DNA of 64,000 nt from Clostridia bacterium (GTDB lineage Bacteria > Bacillota > Clostridia > Lachnospirales > Lachnospiraceae), in assembly GCA_910575245.1 (NCBI GenBank), contig CAJTEN010000003.1, forward strand, positions 124,001 to 188,000, given 5' to 3'. Made by a program: the position numbers and the translations under genes. Shown piece by piece: positions 16,129 to 25,802 of this stretch. Position 1 is the stretch's first letter. Each line of letters opens with the position of its first letter. The notes beneath the pieces were generated by a model. It was not told the origin of the DNA and searched no databases. It was given only the letters and a program-made list of their open reading frames with translations.

Positions 16129-18141
16129 CTATTTTTTATAAAACTGTTCAACATACTGAAATCTATGATAAAGCATTGACTGATTATTCATCTGCTTCAC
16201 CACATTGGTCCTTCTGCTGACGAAATCATCCAGCTTGCCCATATATTCCTTCTCGGAAATCTGTCCGTCGGCCACCAGCGTGAGGCCTTTTTCCCAGCTG
16301 GCTGTCAGACGAGGATCTAAGAGCGGCTTAATAGAGCCGGCTACCACTTCATAGATCATTTCACCAAGCAGTGTGGGCGTTATGATCTGTGTCTTCTTGT
16401 TCAGTGACAGATACTTGATGTTCACCAATTTCTTAAGGATTTCTGCCCTGGTGGCGGAGGTTCCGATACCGCTGCCCTTGATCTGAGCCCGCAGCTCCTC
16501 GTCTTCAATAAACTGCCCGGCATTCTCCATCGTCAATATCATGGTCCCGGAATTATACCGCTTAGGCGGGGAAGTCTCACCTTCCTTTTTCTCAAGACCG
16601 ATGAGTTCCAGGGGCATCCCCTTTTTCAGCGTTTTCAGCATCTCCAAGAAGGAGTCATCGCAGTCGGTTTCTGGTTCTTCCTTTTTTTCATCGTGCTCTT
16701 CACCCTCTGCCTTCTTCCTGGCAAAGGAATTGCGGCTCACCTTCAGATATCCCGGATCCGTCAGCACTTTAAAATTCGTTGAGAATAATTCTCCTTTCAT
16801 CTTAACCCCGAGGCTGACCTTCTGATAGACTGCCGCAGGATAAAAAATGCTTAAGAAACGCCTGACAATAATCTCATATACCTTAGCCGATGTGGGAGAA
16901 AGCCCGTTCAGGTTTCCGAGTCCCTGGCCGGTGGGGATAATCGCGTAATGATCCGTGATCTGTTTGTCATTGACATATCTGGTTTTGGCGATGGCCTTAA
17001 ATCTGTTGCCGTTTAATATCTCTGCGGCAAAAGGCGCCGCGATATTATAGTTACGGAGCCCGCCGATATTTTTATGTATTTCCTTCGCCACCGCAGTTGA
17101 AAGTACCCGGGCGTCCGTTCGGGGATAGGTTGTCAATTTTTTCTCATACAGTTCCTGGGCGATTCTGAGGGTTTCGTCCGGACTGATCTTAAAAAGCTTC
17201 GAACAGTCGTTCTGTAGTTCCGCCAGATTGTACAGAAGCGGCGGATTCTTACTTTCCTTCTTCTTCTCCAGCTTCTCCACTACCGGCGTATCTTCAGGCT
17301 CCTCCTGCAGATAGGTGATAAAAGCATCTGCGTCTTTCTCTTCCAGAAAGCCATTATCCTTGTAAAGCAGCGGAGACTGGAAATACTTCGACCCTTCCAC
17401 CGCCTTCCATTCACAGCTGCATTCTTTTCCCTTGACCTGCACCTGTGCAAGCACACGATAGAACGGAATCTTCACAAACTCACGGATCTCCCGCTCTCTG
17501 TTTACCACCATGCCAAGCACACAAGTCATTACGCGTCCCACAGAAACCACGGCCTTATCGGCTTTCAGATAGGATTTAATAGGGTTACTGTACTTTAATG
17601 TCAGAACCCTGGAGAAATTGATTCCCATAAGATAATCTTCCTTGGCACGTAAATAAGCGGCACTGGAAAGGTTGTCGTAGGCTGACAGATCCTTGGCCTC
17701 CCGAATGCCGCGCAGAATCTCCTCTTCTGTCTGGGAATCGATCCAGACCCTTTTTCTTGCTTTACCGTGTACGTTGGCCTGCTGTTCCACAAGACGGTAG
17801 ATATATTCCCCCTCCCGTCCGGAGTCGGTGCAGACATAAATCGTATCTACGTCTGCTCTGTTTAAGAGACCACTCACGATCTGGAACTGCTTCTTAACAC
17901 TTTCAATCACTTCATACTTAAACTCTTCCGGAATGAAAGGAATTGTATGCAAAGACCACCGTCTGTATTTTTCATCATAAGCTTCCGGGTAACTCATCGT
18001 GACCAGATGCCCGACACACCATGTCACGATCGCCTCCTCTGACTCCATGAAGCCGTCCCGATTCTTCATATTATATTTTAAAGCTTTTGCAAACTCCTTC
18101 GCAACACTGGGCTTTTCTGCAATAAAAACACTTTTTCCCAT
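16129..18141 (-). CDS. topB: DNA topoisomerase III (type IA)
   Basis: Type IA topoisomerase of 670 residues that passes single DNA strands and resolves recombination intermediates. The Toprim domain begins SVFIAEKPSVAKEF and carries CTDSGREGEYI (acidic triad variant); the catalytic tyrosine is in LTTYPRTDARVLS. The GSGIGTSATRAEI segment is a further family signature. A low-complexity acidic insert (KKAEGEEHDEKKEEPET) lies near residue 480. There is no C-terminal zinc ribbon. GGGGAA precedes the ATG closely. It follows the ATPase gene by 22 bp. Confidence 0.93.
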   Translation of the reverse strand: MGKSVFIAEKPSVAKEFAKALKYNMKNRDGFMESEEAIVTWCVGHLVTMSYPEAYDEKYRRWSLHTIPFIPEEFKYEVIESVKKQFQIVSGLLNRADVDTIYVCTDSGREGEYIYRLVEQQANVHGKARKRVWIDSQTEEEILRGIREAKDLSAYDNLSSAAYLRAKEDYLMGINFSRVLTLKYSNPIKSYLKADKAVVSVGRVMTCVLGMVVNREREIREFVKIPFYRVLAQVQVKGKECSCEWKAVEGSKYFQSPLLYKDNGFLEEKDADAFITYLQEEPEDTPVVEKLEKKKESKNPPLLYNLAELQNDCSKLFKISPDETLRIAQELYEKKLTTYPRTDARVLSTAVAKEIHKNIGGLRNYNIAAPFAAEILNGNRFKAIAKTRYVNDKQITDHYAIIPTGQGLGNLNGLSPTSAKVYEIIVRRFLSIFYPAAVYQKVSLGVKMKGELFSTNFKVLTDPGYLKVSRNSFARKKAEGEEHDEKKEEPETDCDDSFLEMLKTLKKGMPLELIGLEKKEGETSPPKRYNSGTMILTMENAGQFIEDEELRAQIKGSGIGTSATRAEILKKLVNIKYLSLNKKTQIITPTLLGEMIYEVVAGSIKPLLDPRLTASWEKGLTLVADGQISEKEYMGKLDDFVSRRTNVVKQMNNQSMLYHRFQYVEQFYKK

Positions 18142-18163
18142 AAATTCCCCGTTTTTGTCTTTG

Positions 18164-19525
18164 TTAAAAATCCGAAATTTGTATTAACTTCAGATTTGTT
18201 CTTACTTTAGTCTCCAGATTCAGTCTCTCGTCAAACCGAAACGCTGAATACATATAAACATAATCTGCACTGATTTTCGCCTTTTTGGCACAGTCTAAAA
18301 GATTGTTATAATCTTCATAAGTAACAGGACGCTCCCAGTTGCACAAACCGATTAACGTATGGTCTTCCGCATCCTGCGCTATGATATCGAGCTCTCCGTC
18401 CTTGCCGACCCACTCACCGATCACATCCAGCTGGATCGGAAGTCTCTTTCTGTCATTTAATCTGGCAAGATGCTGTCTGCAGATATGCTTGAAATAGCCG
18501 GTCACATGTCTTCTGAAATCCGGCATAACATAACGATTATAGAATTCTCCTACCGAAAGTGTCTGCAGTTCGCTCCAATACGGATACATGTAAGTGTAAT
18601 AGAAATCCACAAGAGGGTGGCTGATCCGATAGATTCCTTTCTGTACGTTGTCTTTGCCTGCCGTATCATAGGAAAAAACCTTGCCTACAAGTTCCAGCTC
18701 TATCAGATTCTTTAAATATACACTGATCTTGGCACGGGAAAAATCCGTGTGCAGATACAGATTATTCAGTTTATGGCTGCCGTCTGCAATAGATGCCATA
18801 ATCGTATTGTAAACACTGAGTTCGCGCAGCTGATCTGTCAGGAGGCGTTCCCCCTCCTCGAAGAGAAAACTGTCAGGATTCAAAATATTACGGCAGATAT
18901 TCTGCTGTATTGTCAGCCTGTCATCAAACCGATTCCACAAGCCCGGATAACCGCCCAGAATCGCGTAGGCTTCCACACATTCCTCAATCCGGAAGTTGGG
19001 AAACCTCTCCACGATATCCTCAAAAGGCATCTCCCGGATCTTCAGAAAGCCGGATAACTCATAAGCCGTCTCTCCGATGCGCGAAACCATGCTGTTTTCA
19101 ACCCAGCCGATTGTGGAACTGCACAAAACGATCATAACTTCATCACGGTTCCAGTGGCTGTGCATAAAAGAAACCAGTTCCTTCATAAATTCACTGCTTA
19201 CCTTGACAATATTCTGGAATTCGTCAATTATGATCACCTTCTTGCCGTTACCCTGCCTTGTAATCCCGATCAGGATATCACGAAAACCAGGGAACGCCTC
19301 CATTTCATAGCCGTCACGGCTCATCTGCATGCCCCACTGATAAGTCTGTTCTCTCTCTGAACAGGCTCTGGCAAGATAATAATATCCTGGTCTCTCTTTC
19401 AGAAATTCTCTGACCAGTGTTGTCTTGCCAACATGCTTCTGTCCGTATACTACTACGATCTGACTGCCTTCCCTGTCATAATAATTATTCAGATGCCTTA
19501 ATTCTGATTTCCTGCCAAGCAGCAT
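18164..19525 (-). CDS. DEXX-box AAA ATPase with C-terminal DUF234-type domain
   Basis: A 453-residue protein: ATPase_2 domain with Walker A GQKHVGKTT (residues about 28-36) and Walker B VIIIDEFQNIV, a winged-helix region (LYLHTDFSRAKISVYLKNLIELELV) and a DUF234-like C-terminus ending in nuclease-like IIAQDAEDHTLIGLCNWERP. This archaeal-type ATPase family is widespread in Clostridia but its role is unknown. The ATG at 19525 has AGGAAG 11 bases upstream. A copy of the leader element with its own GGAGG lies 30 bp upstream. Confidence 0.88.
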   Translation of the reverse strand: MLLGRKSELRHLNNYYDREGSQIVVVYGQKHVGKTTLVREFLKERPGYYYLARACSEREQTYQWGMQMSRDGYEMEAFPGFRDILIGITRQGNGKKVIIIDEFQNIVKVSSEFMKELVSFMHSHWNRDEVMIVLCSSTIGWVENSMVSRIGETAYELSGFLKIREMPFEDIVERFPNFRIEECVEAYAILGGYPGLWNRFDDRLTIQQNICRNILNPDSFLFEEGERLLTDQLRELSVYNTIMASIADGSHKLNNLYLHTDFSRAKISVYLKNLIELELVGKVFSYDTAGKDNVQKGIYRISHPLVDFYYTYMYPYWSELQTLSVGEFYNRYVMPDFRRHVTGYFKHICRQHLARLNDRKRLPIQLDVIGEWVGKDGELDIIAQDAEDHTLIGLCNWERPVTYEDYNNLLDCAKKAKISADYVYMYSAFRFDERLNLETKVRTNLKLIQISDF

Positions 19526-19554
19526 AATTTACACACTTCCTGTCATACCGCCTA

Positions 19555-19700
19555 CACTTGCACCTCCATATCTTCCCCGACACAAATTCCTATGAAAAGT
19601 ACGGTGCAAGTATCGGATGTTCACATGCAGACAAGCTGCGTGGCGCGTGTACGCTCAGCGCAGCGAGTGCGCAGAGCTGATTTATAGTCTTTCTTTTCAT
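19555..19700 (-). repeat. Portable leader element, degenerate copy upstream of the DEXX-box ATPase gene
   Basis: This 146-bp copy is nearly identical to those at 36974-37133 and 50602-50747. It starts at ATG (19700) and encodes 36 residues beginning [20 protein letters not shown]. It then meets a TAG (19590-19592) where the other copies have a Trp codon. The GGAGGTGCAAG end is kept but is followed by TGTAG rather than a start codon. The inverted repeat ACTTGCACC (19556-19564)/GGTGCAAGT (19603-19611) is retained. No Shine-Dalgarno precedes its ATG. Confidence 0.85.
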
Positions 19701-19734
19701 GCTTATATAAAGAGCTCTGCCAGTATTGTAATGG

Positions 19735-20823
19735 TTAGATTTTTTTCGTAATATATCCCTGTGCTTTTAAGGTTTCCGCACAGAGAATAGCCCCGCCTGC
19801 TGCGCCGCGCACTGTATTATGTGACAATCCGATAAATTTCCAGTCGTATACGCTGTCTTCCCTGATACGTCCCACGCTGATGCCCATGCCATGCTCGTAA
19901 TCTACATCCAGTGTTACCTGTGGACGATTATCTTCCTCCATCACCTGGATAAACTGCTTCGGTGCGCTGGGGAGTTCCAGTTCCTGGGGAAGTCCCCTGA
20001 AGCTTAACAGTTTCTCAATCAGCTGTCCCTTCGTCGGATTCTTTCTGAATTTGACAAATACAGCTGCTGTATGTCCGTTGAGGACCGGCACACGAATACA
20101 CTGACAAGTTATGACAGGACTCTTGGCCGGAACGATCTCTCCGTTCTCCACCTTGCCCCAGATTCTGAGCGGCTCCTTCTCACTCTTCTCTTCTTCACCG
20201 CCGATGTAGGGAATTACATTCTCAACCATTTCCGGCCAGTCCCTGAAAGTCTTGCCTGCGCCGGAGATAGCCTGATATGTTGTGGCAACCACTTCATAGG
20301 GTTCGAATTCCTTCCATGCAGTAAGCACCGGTGCATAACTTTGGATGGAGCAATTCGGCTTCACAGCGATAAAACCTCTGGTGGTACCCAGCCGTTTCCT
20401 CTGTGCCTCGATCACCTGGAAATGCTCTGGATTGATTTCCGGAACCACCATCGGTACATCCGGCGTCCACCGGTGAGCACTGTTGTTGGATACAACAGGC
20501 GTCTCCGTCTTAGCGTACTCCTCTTCGATTTTTTTGATCTCATCTTTCGTCATATCTACAGCAGAAAATACGAAATCAACTTCCGCTGCCACCTCAGTTA
20601 TTTCATTTACATTCTTCACAATAATATCTCTGACGGCATCCGGCATCGGGGTGGTCATCTTCCATCTGTCACCCACTGCCTCTGCATAGGTCTTGCCTGC
20701 CGAACGGGGACTTGCCGCGATCGTTGTCACCTCAAACCAGGGGTGGTTCTCCAGAAGGGCAATGAATCTCTGTCCTACCATACCTGTGCCGCCTAAAATT
20801 CCTACCTTTAGTTTTTCACTCAT
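19735..20823 (-). CDS. asd: Aspartate-semialdehyde dehydrogenase
   Basis: NADPH-dependent reduction of aspartyl phosphate to aspartate semialdehyde for lysine, methionine and threonine synthesis and diaminopimelate. The 362-residue product has GILGGTGMVGQRF (nucleotide binding), the catalytic cysteine in AVKPNCSIQ (C158) and SGAGKTFRDWPEM. This is the longer archaeal/fungal-type ASADH. I place the start at the second ATG (20823), because GAGGAG lies 8 bases upstream but only 2 bases from the first ATG at 20829. It follows argH by 58 bp. Confidence 0.93.
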   Translation of the reverse strand: MSEKLKVGILGGTGMVGQRFIALLENHPWFEVTTIAASPRSAGKTYAEAVGDRWKMTTPMPDAVRDIIVKNVNEITEVAAEVDFVFSAVDMTKDEIKKIEEEYAKTETPVVSNNSAHRWTPDVPMVVPEINPEHFQVIEAQRKRLGTTRGFIAVKPNCSIQSYAPVLTAWKEFEPYEVVATTYQAISGAGKTFRDWPEMVENVIPYIGGEEEKSEKEPLRIWGKVENGEIVPAKSPVITCQCIRVPVLNGHTAAVFVKFRKNPTKGQLIEKLLSFRGLPQELELPSAPKQFIQVMEEDNRPQVTLDVDYEHGMGISVGRIREDSVYDWKFIGLSHNTVRGAAGGAILCAETLKAQGYITKKI

Positions 20824-20881
20824 TTTCATCTCTCCTCTTTAATTTTATCCTGGCTGTAAACTGCCGTAATGTGCGATTGTA

Positions 20882-22294
20882 CTATTCCGGGATATGGATC
20901 TCATCTTCTGCCTGCCAGTCCTTCGCCAGATATTCCCGGTGCATTGCAATCACCTTGTCCATCGCCTGAGGGCCCGGCGCTCCCATAGTCAGCCTTTTCT
21001 CCACGCAGGTCTTAAGACTGACAGCTTCATACACATCCTGTTCAAAAACAGGACTGATCTCCTTCAGCTCTTCCAGCGATAAATCCTCTATGCTGCATTT
21101 TCTGTCTATACAATACAATACCAATCTGCCGACCACACTGTGGGCATCCCGGAACGGGACTCCTTTCCCCACCAGATAATCCGCTGCATCAGTGGCATTG
21201 GTAAATCCCTGCATCGCGCTTCGCTCCATGATGTCCCTGCGGAATTTCATGGTGCGTACCATACCCTCGAATAATACCAGACAGCTCTTCACTGTGTCAA
21301 TTGCGTCAAAAGTCAGTTCCTTATCTTCCTGCATATCCTTATTATAGGCTAAAGGTATCCCCTTCATGATAGTCAAAACAGAGACCAGCGATCCGTAAAC
21401 ACGCCCCGTCTTACCGCGCACCAGCTCAGCGATATCCGGATTCTTCTTCTGCGGCATGATACTGCTTCCTGTGGAATAGGCATCGTCAATCTCCACAAAC
21501 CGGTATTCATCCGAATTCCAGATGATAATCTCCTCACAGAACCGGCTAAGGTGCATCATGACCGTGGCAAGCGCCGACAGGAATTCTATCACATAATCCC
21601 TGTCAGACACAGAATCCATACTGTTCAGGGTCGGGCCTTCAAACCCCAGAAGAGACGCCGTATAATTTCTGTCCAGCGGATAAGTGGTGCCTGCCAGTGC
21701 ACCGGCCCCCAAAGGACAATAATTCATACGATGATAAATATCCTTCAGCCTGGAGCGATCTCTCTTAAACATCTCAAAATAAGCCCCGATATGATGAGCC
21801 AGCGTTACCGGCTGTGCCTTCTGCAGATGCGTAAATCCGGGCATATAGGTCTCTGTATTTTCTTCCATGATCTGCAGCAGCGTACCTAACAGAGTTTTCA
21901 CCAGTTCATCCACATGGAGTACTTCCAGCCGGGTATACAGGCGCATATCCAGTGCCACCTGATCGTTGCGGCTCCTGCCTGTGTGCAGCTTCTTTCCGGC
22001 AGCTCCGATTCTTTCGGTCAGCTTAGCCTCCACGAAGCTGTGAATATCCTCATATTCCTCCGTGATCTGAAGTTTTCCGTCTTCCACATCCTGACGGATT
22101 CCGGTAAGTCCTTTTAAAATAGCATCTTTCTCTTCGGCGGTCAGAATCCCCTGTTTCGCCAGCATGACCACATGTGCAATACTGCCTTCGATATCCTGTC
22201 TGAAAAACTTCCGGTCAAAGAAAATTGACGCATTAAAACGATATACAAGCTTATCTGTTTCCTTTGTAAAGCGGCCGCCCCATAACTGTGCCAT
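20882..22294 (-). CDS. argH: Argininosuccinate lyase
   Basis: Last step of arginine synthesis: argininosuccinate to arginine and fumarate. 470 residues, beginning [14 protein letters not shown], with the superfamily signature [25 protein letters not shown] and TVGHHIG-like [18 protein letters not shown] lies 8 bases before the ATG at 22294, so a longer frame to 22420 is rejected. No argG is adjacent. A good promoter lies at 22346-22374, and a divergent ABC transporter gene starts 142 bp away. Confidence 0.96.
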   Translation of the reverse strand: MAQLWGGRFTKETDKLVYRFNASIFFDRKFFRQDIEGSIAHVVMLAKQGILTAEEKDAILKGLTGIRQDVEDGKLQITEEYEDIHSFVEAKLTERIGAAGKKLHTGRSRNDQVALDMRLYTRLEVLHVDELVKTLLGTLLQIMEENTETYMPGFTHLQKAQPVTLAHHIGAYFEMFKRDRSRLKDIYHRMNYCPLGAGALAGTTYPLDRNYTASLLGFEGPTLNSMDSVSDRDYVIEFLSALATVMMHLSRFCEEIIIWNSDEYRFVEIDDAYSTGSSIMPQKKNPDIAELVRGKTGRVYGSLVSVLTIMKGIPLAYNKDMQEDKELTFDAIDTVKSCLVLFEGMVRTMKFRRDIMERSAMQGFTNATDAADYLVGKGVPFRDAHSVVGRLVLYCIDRKCSIEDLSLEELKEISPVFEQDVYEAVSLKTCVEKRLTMGAPGPQAMDKVIAMHREYLAKDWQAEDEIHIPE

Positions 22295-22345
22295 ATCAAT
22301 CACTCCTTCGTTATTGCTGTCCATGACGCCAAAAATCTGACTCTG

Positions 22346-22374
22346 ATAATACCATAAAACATTTTTCATTTCAA
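22346..22374 (-). promoter_or_regulatory. Promoter of argH
   Basis: On the minus strand TTGAAA (22369-22374) and TATTAT (22346-22351) are spaced by 17 bp, with TGG before the -10 giving an extended -10 character. It lies about 50 bp upstream of the argH ATG. Confidence 0.65.
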
Positions 22375-22436
22375 TCAAAACACATATTTTCTTATTTTTC
22401 ATACAATAACGTATAAGCAAAAGGAGTTGTTGTTCT

Positions 22437-23234
22437 ATGCAGCCATTATTATCCTTGCAGGATATCTCCTACTCCTATCACAATCTTAAGGGAGAGACGC
22501 CTGCCTTGTCCAATATATCTTTTCAAGTGTCATCCGGAGAGTTCCTGGCGGTCGTAGGTCCCAGCGGCTGCGGTAAATCTACATTATTGTCAATCATCGC
22601 CGGCCTGCTGAAACCGGAGCAGGGAAACCTGTTCTATAAGGGCAGATGTCTTGCAGACTGCGGTTCGAAGGACACGGTTACGATCGGATACATGTTGCAG
22701 CGTGACCACCTGTTTGAATGGCGGACTATCTATCAGAATGTCACGCTGGGGCTGGAACTCAACCACACCCTCACCGATACAAATCGCGATTACGTTCTCA
22801 AACTTCTCACCGATTACGGCCTGTATGCCTTTAAGGATAAGAAGCCTTCCGAACTGTCAGGCGGGATGCGTCAGCGTGCCGCTCTGATCCGTACCATGGC
22901 AATTCATCCGGATCTGCTTCTTCTGGATGAGCCGTTCAGTGCACTGGATTCCCAGACACGGCTGGACGTCTCTGCCGATATTGCACAAATCATACGTCAG
23001 ACAAACAAGACCGCTGTCCTGATCACCCATGATCTGTCTGAGGCGATCACGCTGGCAGACCGGGTTCTTGTCCTTTCCAAAAGACCTGCCGTGATTAAGT
23101 GTGAGATGCCGATCCACTATGAAATAAGCCGCCAAGATCCTATGGCGATCCGAAATACCCCAGAGTATCAGCAATATTTTAATCATTTATGGGAGGTGCT
23201 GACGAATGGATCGTCCGTTATCCAATCAGCCTGA
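22437..23234 (+). CDS. ABC transporter ATP-binding protein (nitrate/sulfonate/taurine-type)
   Basis: A 265-residue ATPase with Walker [10 protein letters not shown] (41-49), signature ELSGGMRQR, Walker B LLLLDEPF and [15 protein letters not shown]. It belongs to the SsuB/TauB/ThiZ class. AAAGGAG lies 10 bases before the ATG. It overlaps the next permease gene by 29 bp. The permease is truncated and no substrate-binding protein is nearby, so the transporter is probably non-functional or works with components elsewhere. Confidence 0.88.
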   Translation: MQPLLSLQDISYSYHNLKGETPALSNISFQVSSGEFLAVVGPSGCGKSTLLSIIAGLLKPEQGNLFYKGRCLADCGSKDTVTIGYMLQRDHLFEWRTIYQNVTLGLELNHTLTDTNRDYVLKLLTDYGLYAFKDKKPSELSGGMRQRAALIRTMAIHPDLLLLDEPFSALDSQTRLDVSADIAQIIRQTNKTAVLITHDLSEAITLADRVLVLSKRPAVIKCEMPIHYEISRQDPMAIRNTPEYQQYFNHLWEVLTNGSSVIQSA

Positions 23235-24156
23235 TATCATGTCAGAGAATCAATCCCGTTATCTGAAGGCCCACAGGCGGCATCACCATCTGATCAGTCT
23301 GTTCCGGCTGCTTCTGATCGTATTGTTCTTAGGCCTGTGGGAACTGGCAGGCAGGAAACAGTGGATTGACGTTTTCTTTTTCAGCAGCCCGGGCAGTATC
23401 GTACTGTACCTGTATCAGATGTTACTGGATTATTCCTTCTTTACCCACACAGGCATCACACTGTTGGAAACTGTTGTCAGTTTTCTGTTAGTCACGATTA
23501 TAAGTCTCCTGGCTGCCACACTTCTATGGTATATAAACAGCCTCGCCGAAATTCTGGAACCCTATCTGGTCATCCTCAATTCCCTGCCTAAATCAGCACT
23601 GGCCCCCTTATTGATCGTATGGCTCGGCACCGGGACGAATACGATTATCGTAGCCGGTATTTCTGTCGCTGTCTTTGGTTCGGTCATCAGCCTTTATACA
23701 GGCTTCAGACAGGCGGATCCCGAAATGCTGAAACTGATCTACACGCTGGGCGGCAACAGGAGAGATGCCCTGTTCAAAGTCATCCTTCCCAGCTCAGTCC
23801 CGCTGATCCTGAGTACTATGAAGGTCAATATTGGACTATCGCTGGTGGGCGTTATTATCGGTGAATTTCTCGCCGCGAGGCGCGGACTCGGGTATCTGAT
23901 CATCTATGGATCGCAGGTATTCAGACAGAATGCGGAAATGACAGAACGCAAAAAAGGCCGTCCTGCTTCCGGCCTTTCCTGCAAACTATTACGCTTAATG
24001 GATTCCCAGCGCTTCTCCCGTGATCGTACCGATCCCGCTCTGTTCAAGGAGCTCTGTCAGCCCCTCCGTATCCGCCACACGGAAGATCATGCATGCCTGC
24101 CCGTCCTTCTGCCCGAATACAGAGTACATGTATTCCACGTCGATTTCTGCCCGTGA
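23206..24156 (+). pseudogene. Truncated ABC transporter permease (SsuC/TauC-like), 3' end replaced
   Basis: The first roughly 240 residues are a normal BPD_transp_1 permease: ILNSLPKSALAPLLIVWLG, the EAA loop LIYTLGGNRRDALFKVILPS and GVIIGEFLAARRGLGYLII. After YGSQVF (about nt 23930) the frame runs into the opposite-strand terminator (23950-23977) and then antisense through the ACT gene until a TGA at 24154-24156. The expected last helices (roughly 30 residues) are missing, replaced by a hydrophilic, out-of-family tail. The DNA before 23930 is intact. The start at 23206 is an ATG with GGGAGG upstream. Confidence 0.75.
23950..23977 (-). terminator. Rho-independent terminator of the aryl-pyruvate operon
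   Basis: On the minus strand AAAGGCCG pairs with CGGCCTTT around a 9-base loop, followed by TTTTTT. It lies 18 bp past the ACT gene stop and ends the operon that begins near 31.9 kb. Confidence 0.85.
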
Positions 24157-24426
24157 GATCACCCCCAGCACCTTGCTGAGACCTCCCGGTGTATCGGAAA
24201 CCGACACGCCCACCACAGGCGTCATGGTCAGAATAAAACCCTGTTCCAGAAGTATAGAGGAAGCTTTGGATGCATCGTCCACAATAAGCCGCAGAACCCC
24301 GTAATCCGCTGTCTCCGCAATACTGATTGCCCGCATGTTCACCTGATTATCTGAGAGAATGCCGGTGATATCCGCCAGCTGTCCCGCTTTGTTTTCCAGA
24401 AACACAGAAATTTGAGGTATTGTCAT
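23995..24426 (-). CDS. Tandem ACT-domain protein
   Basis: A 143-residue protein of two ACT domains (about 3-65: QISVFLENKAGQLADITGIL; about 72-138: VVGVSVSDTPGGLSKVLGVI) with no catalytic domain. ACT pairs bind amino acids. Stand-alone proteins of this kind commonly sit beside phenylacetate-CoA ligase genes, and here it is 18 bp downstream of one. It may sense aromatic amino acids and modulate a partner enzyme; that is inference. GGGGAGG lies 8 bases before the ATG. Confidence 0.88.
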   Translation of the reverse strand: MTIPQISVFLENKAGQLADITGILSDNQVNMRAISIAETADYGVLRLIVDDASKASSILLEQGFILTMTPVVGVSVSDTPGGLSKVLGVISRAEIDVEYMYSVFGQKDGQACMIFRVADTEGLTELLEQSGIGTITGEALGIH

Positions 24427-24444
24427 AGTTTCGTCCTCCCCGTT

Positions 24445-25743
24445 TTAAATTTTACGCTTGTCAATAACACGCACTGCCTTGCCCTCGCTTCTTGCAATGG
24501 ACTTAGGCGCCACCAGACGCACCTTGGCATAGATTCCCAGCATAGCCTTAAGCGCCGAGACAAGCCCTTTCTCCATCTCCGTAATCTTACCCAGATTGTC
24601 GGAGAAGTTCTCAGGCGACATCTCTACCATCACTTCGAGTGTATCGGAATTGTTGATACGGTCCACAATGATCTGATAATTTGCGGGATAGCCCTGCTCT
24701 AAAAGCACCGTCTCGATCTGGGACGGGAAGACATTGACACCCTTGATGATCAGCATATCGTCACTTCTGCCCATAGGCTTGCTCATCTTAACATGCGTAC
24801 GGCCGCAGGAACATTTCTTTCTGCTGAGTACGCAGATATCTCTGGTCCGGTAACGAAGAAGCGGAAAAGCTTCCTTGGTTATAGAAGTAAACACCAGCTC
24901 CCCTTTGCTGCCTTCCGGAAGAACCTCTCCCGTATCCGGATCAATAATCTCTGCAATAAAATGATCCTCGTTGATGTGCATGCCTGTCTGTTCGCTGCAC
25001 TCAAAAGAAACGCCCGGGCCACTGGTCTCTGTAAGTCCATAGATATCATAGGCCTTGATTCCCAGTTTATTCTGAATATCCTGGCGCATCTCCTCGCTCC
25101 AGGCCTCGGCGCCGAAGATGCCGGCTTTCAGTTTAATCTTATCCCGCAGCCCCCTCTCATGAATGCTCTCGGCCAGGTAAGCGGCATAAGACGGCGTACA
25201 GCAAAGAATCGTAGCGCCCAGATCCACCATAAACTGCAGCTGCCTGTCCGTGTTGCCCGATGACATGGGAAGAGTCAGACACCCCACCCTGTGGCTTCCG
25301 CCGTTCAGTCCCGGACCACCGGTGAAGAGGCCGTAACCATAGCTGACATGACAGACATCCTCATCCGTGCCGCCTGCCGCCATAATGGCGCGGGCGCAGC
25401 AATCCTCCCACAAATCGATGTCGTGCTGGGTGTAAAAAGCCACCACCCTGCGCCCGGTGGTTCCTGATGTAGACTGGATACGGACGCAATCCTTAAGCGG
25501 TTTTGCCAGCAGGCCATAGGGATAAGCATCCCGCAGGTCATCCTTCGTCAGGAAAGGCAGCTTATGCAGATCCTCCACACTCTGAATGTCCTCAGGCGTG
25601 ACCCCTTTCGCTTCCATTTTCGCGCGATAGTAGGGCACATTGTCCCACACATGACTCACCTGCCTCACCAGACGTTCATTCTGCCATGCAAGAATCTGTT
25701 CCCGGTCCGCAGTCTCAATTTCTTTCTGATAATACCGTTCCAT
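24445..25743 (-). CDS. paaK: Phenylacetate-CoA ligase family protein
   Basis: An AMP-forming adenylating enzyme of 432 residues linking an aryl acid to CoA. It has the nucleotide-binding loop STSGTTGRRVV (about residue 90), YGLTETSGPG (adenylate motif) and a CSCGRTH zinc-like cluster followed by GRSDDMLIIKGVNVFPSQIE. In the context of iorA/iorB it may interconvert arylacetyl-CoA and arylacetate, possibly with net ATP gain if run in reverse; this direction is inference. GGAGGG precedes the ATG. iorB lies 59 bp upstream. Confidence 0.92.
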   Translation of the reverse strand: MERYYQKEIETADREQILAWQNERLVRQVSHVWDNVPYYRAKMEAKGVTPEDIQSVEDLHKLPFLTKDDLRDAYPYGLLAKPLKDCVRIQSTSGTTGRRVVAFYTQHDIDLWEDCCARAIMAAGGTDEDVCHVSYGYGLFTGGPGLNGGSHRVGCLTLPMSSGNTDRQLQFMVDLGATILCCTPSYAAYLAESIHERGLRDKIKLKAGIFGAEAWSEEMRQDIQNKLGIKAYDIYGLTETSGPGVSFECSEQTGMHINEDHFIAEIIDPDTGEVLPEGSKGELVFTSITKEAFPLLRYRTRDICVLSRKKCSCGRTHVKMSKPMGRSDDMLIIKGVNVFPSQIETVLLEQGYPANYQIIVDRINNSDTLEVMVEMSPENFSDNLGKITEMEKGLVSALKAMLGIYAKVRLVAPKSIARSEGKAVRVIDKRKI

Positions 25744-25802
25744 ATGTTTTACCCTCCATGCCGCTTTCCTGCAGCAGCTTACTTATCTGTATCAAACATG
25801 TT

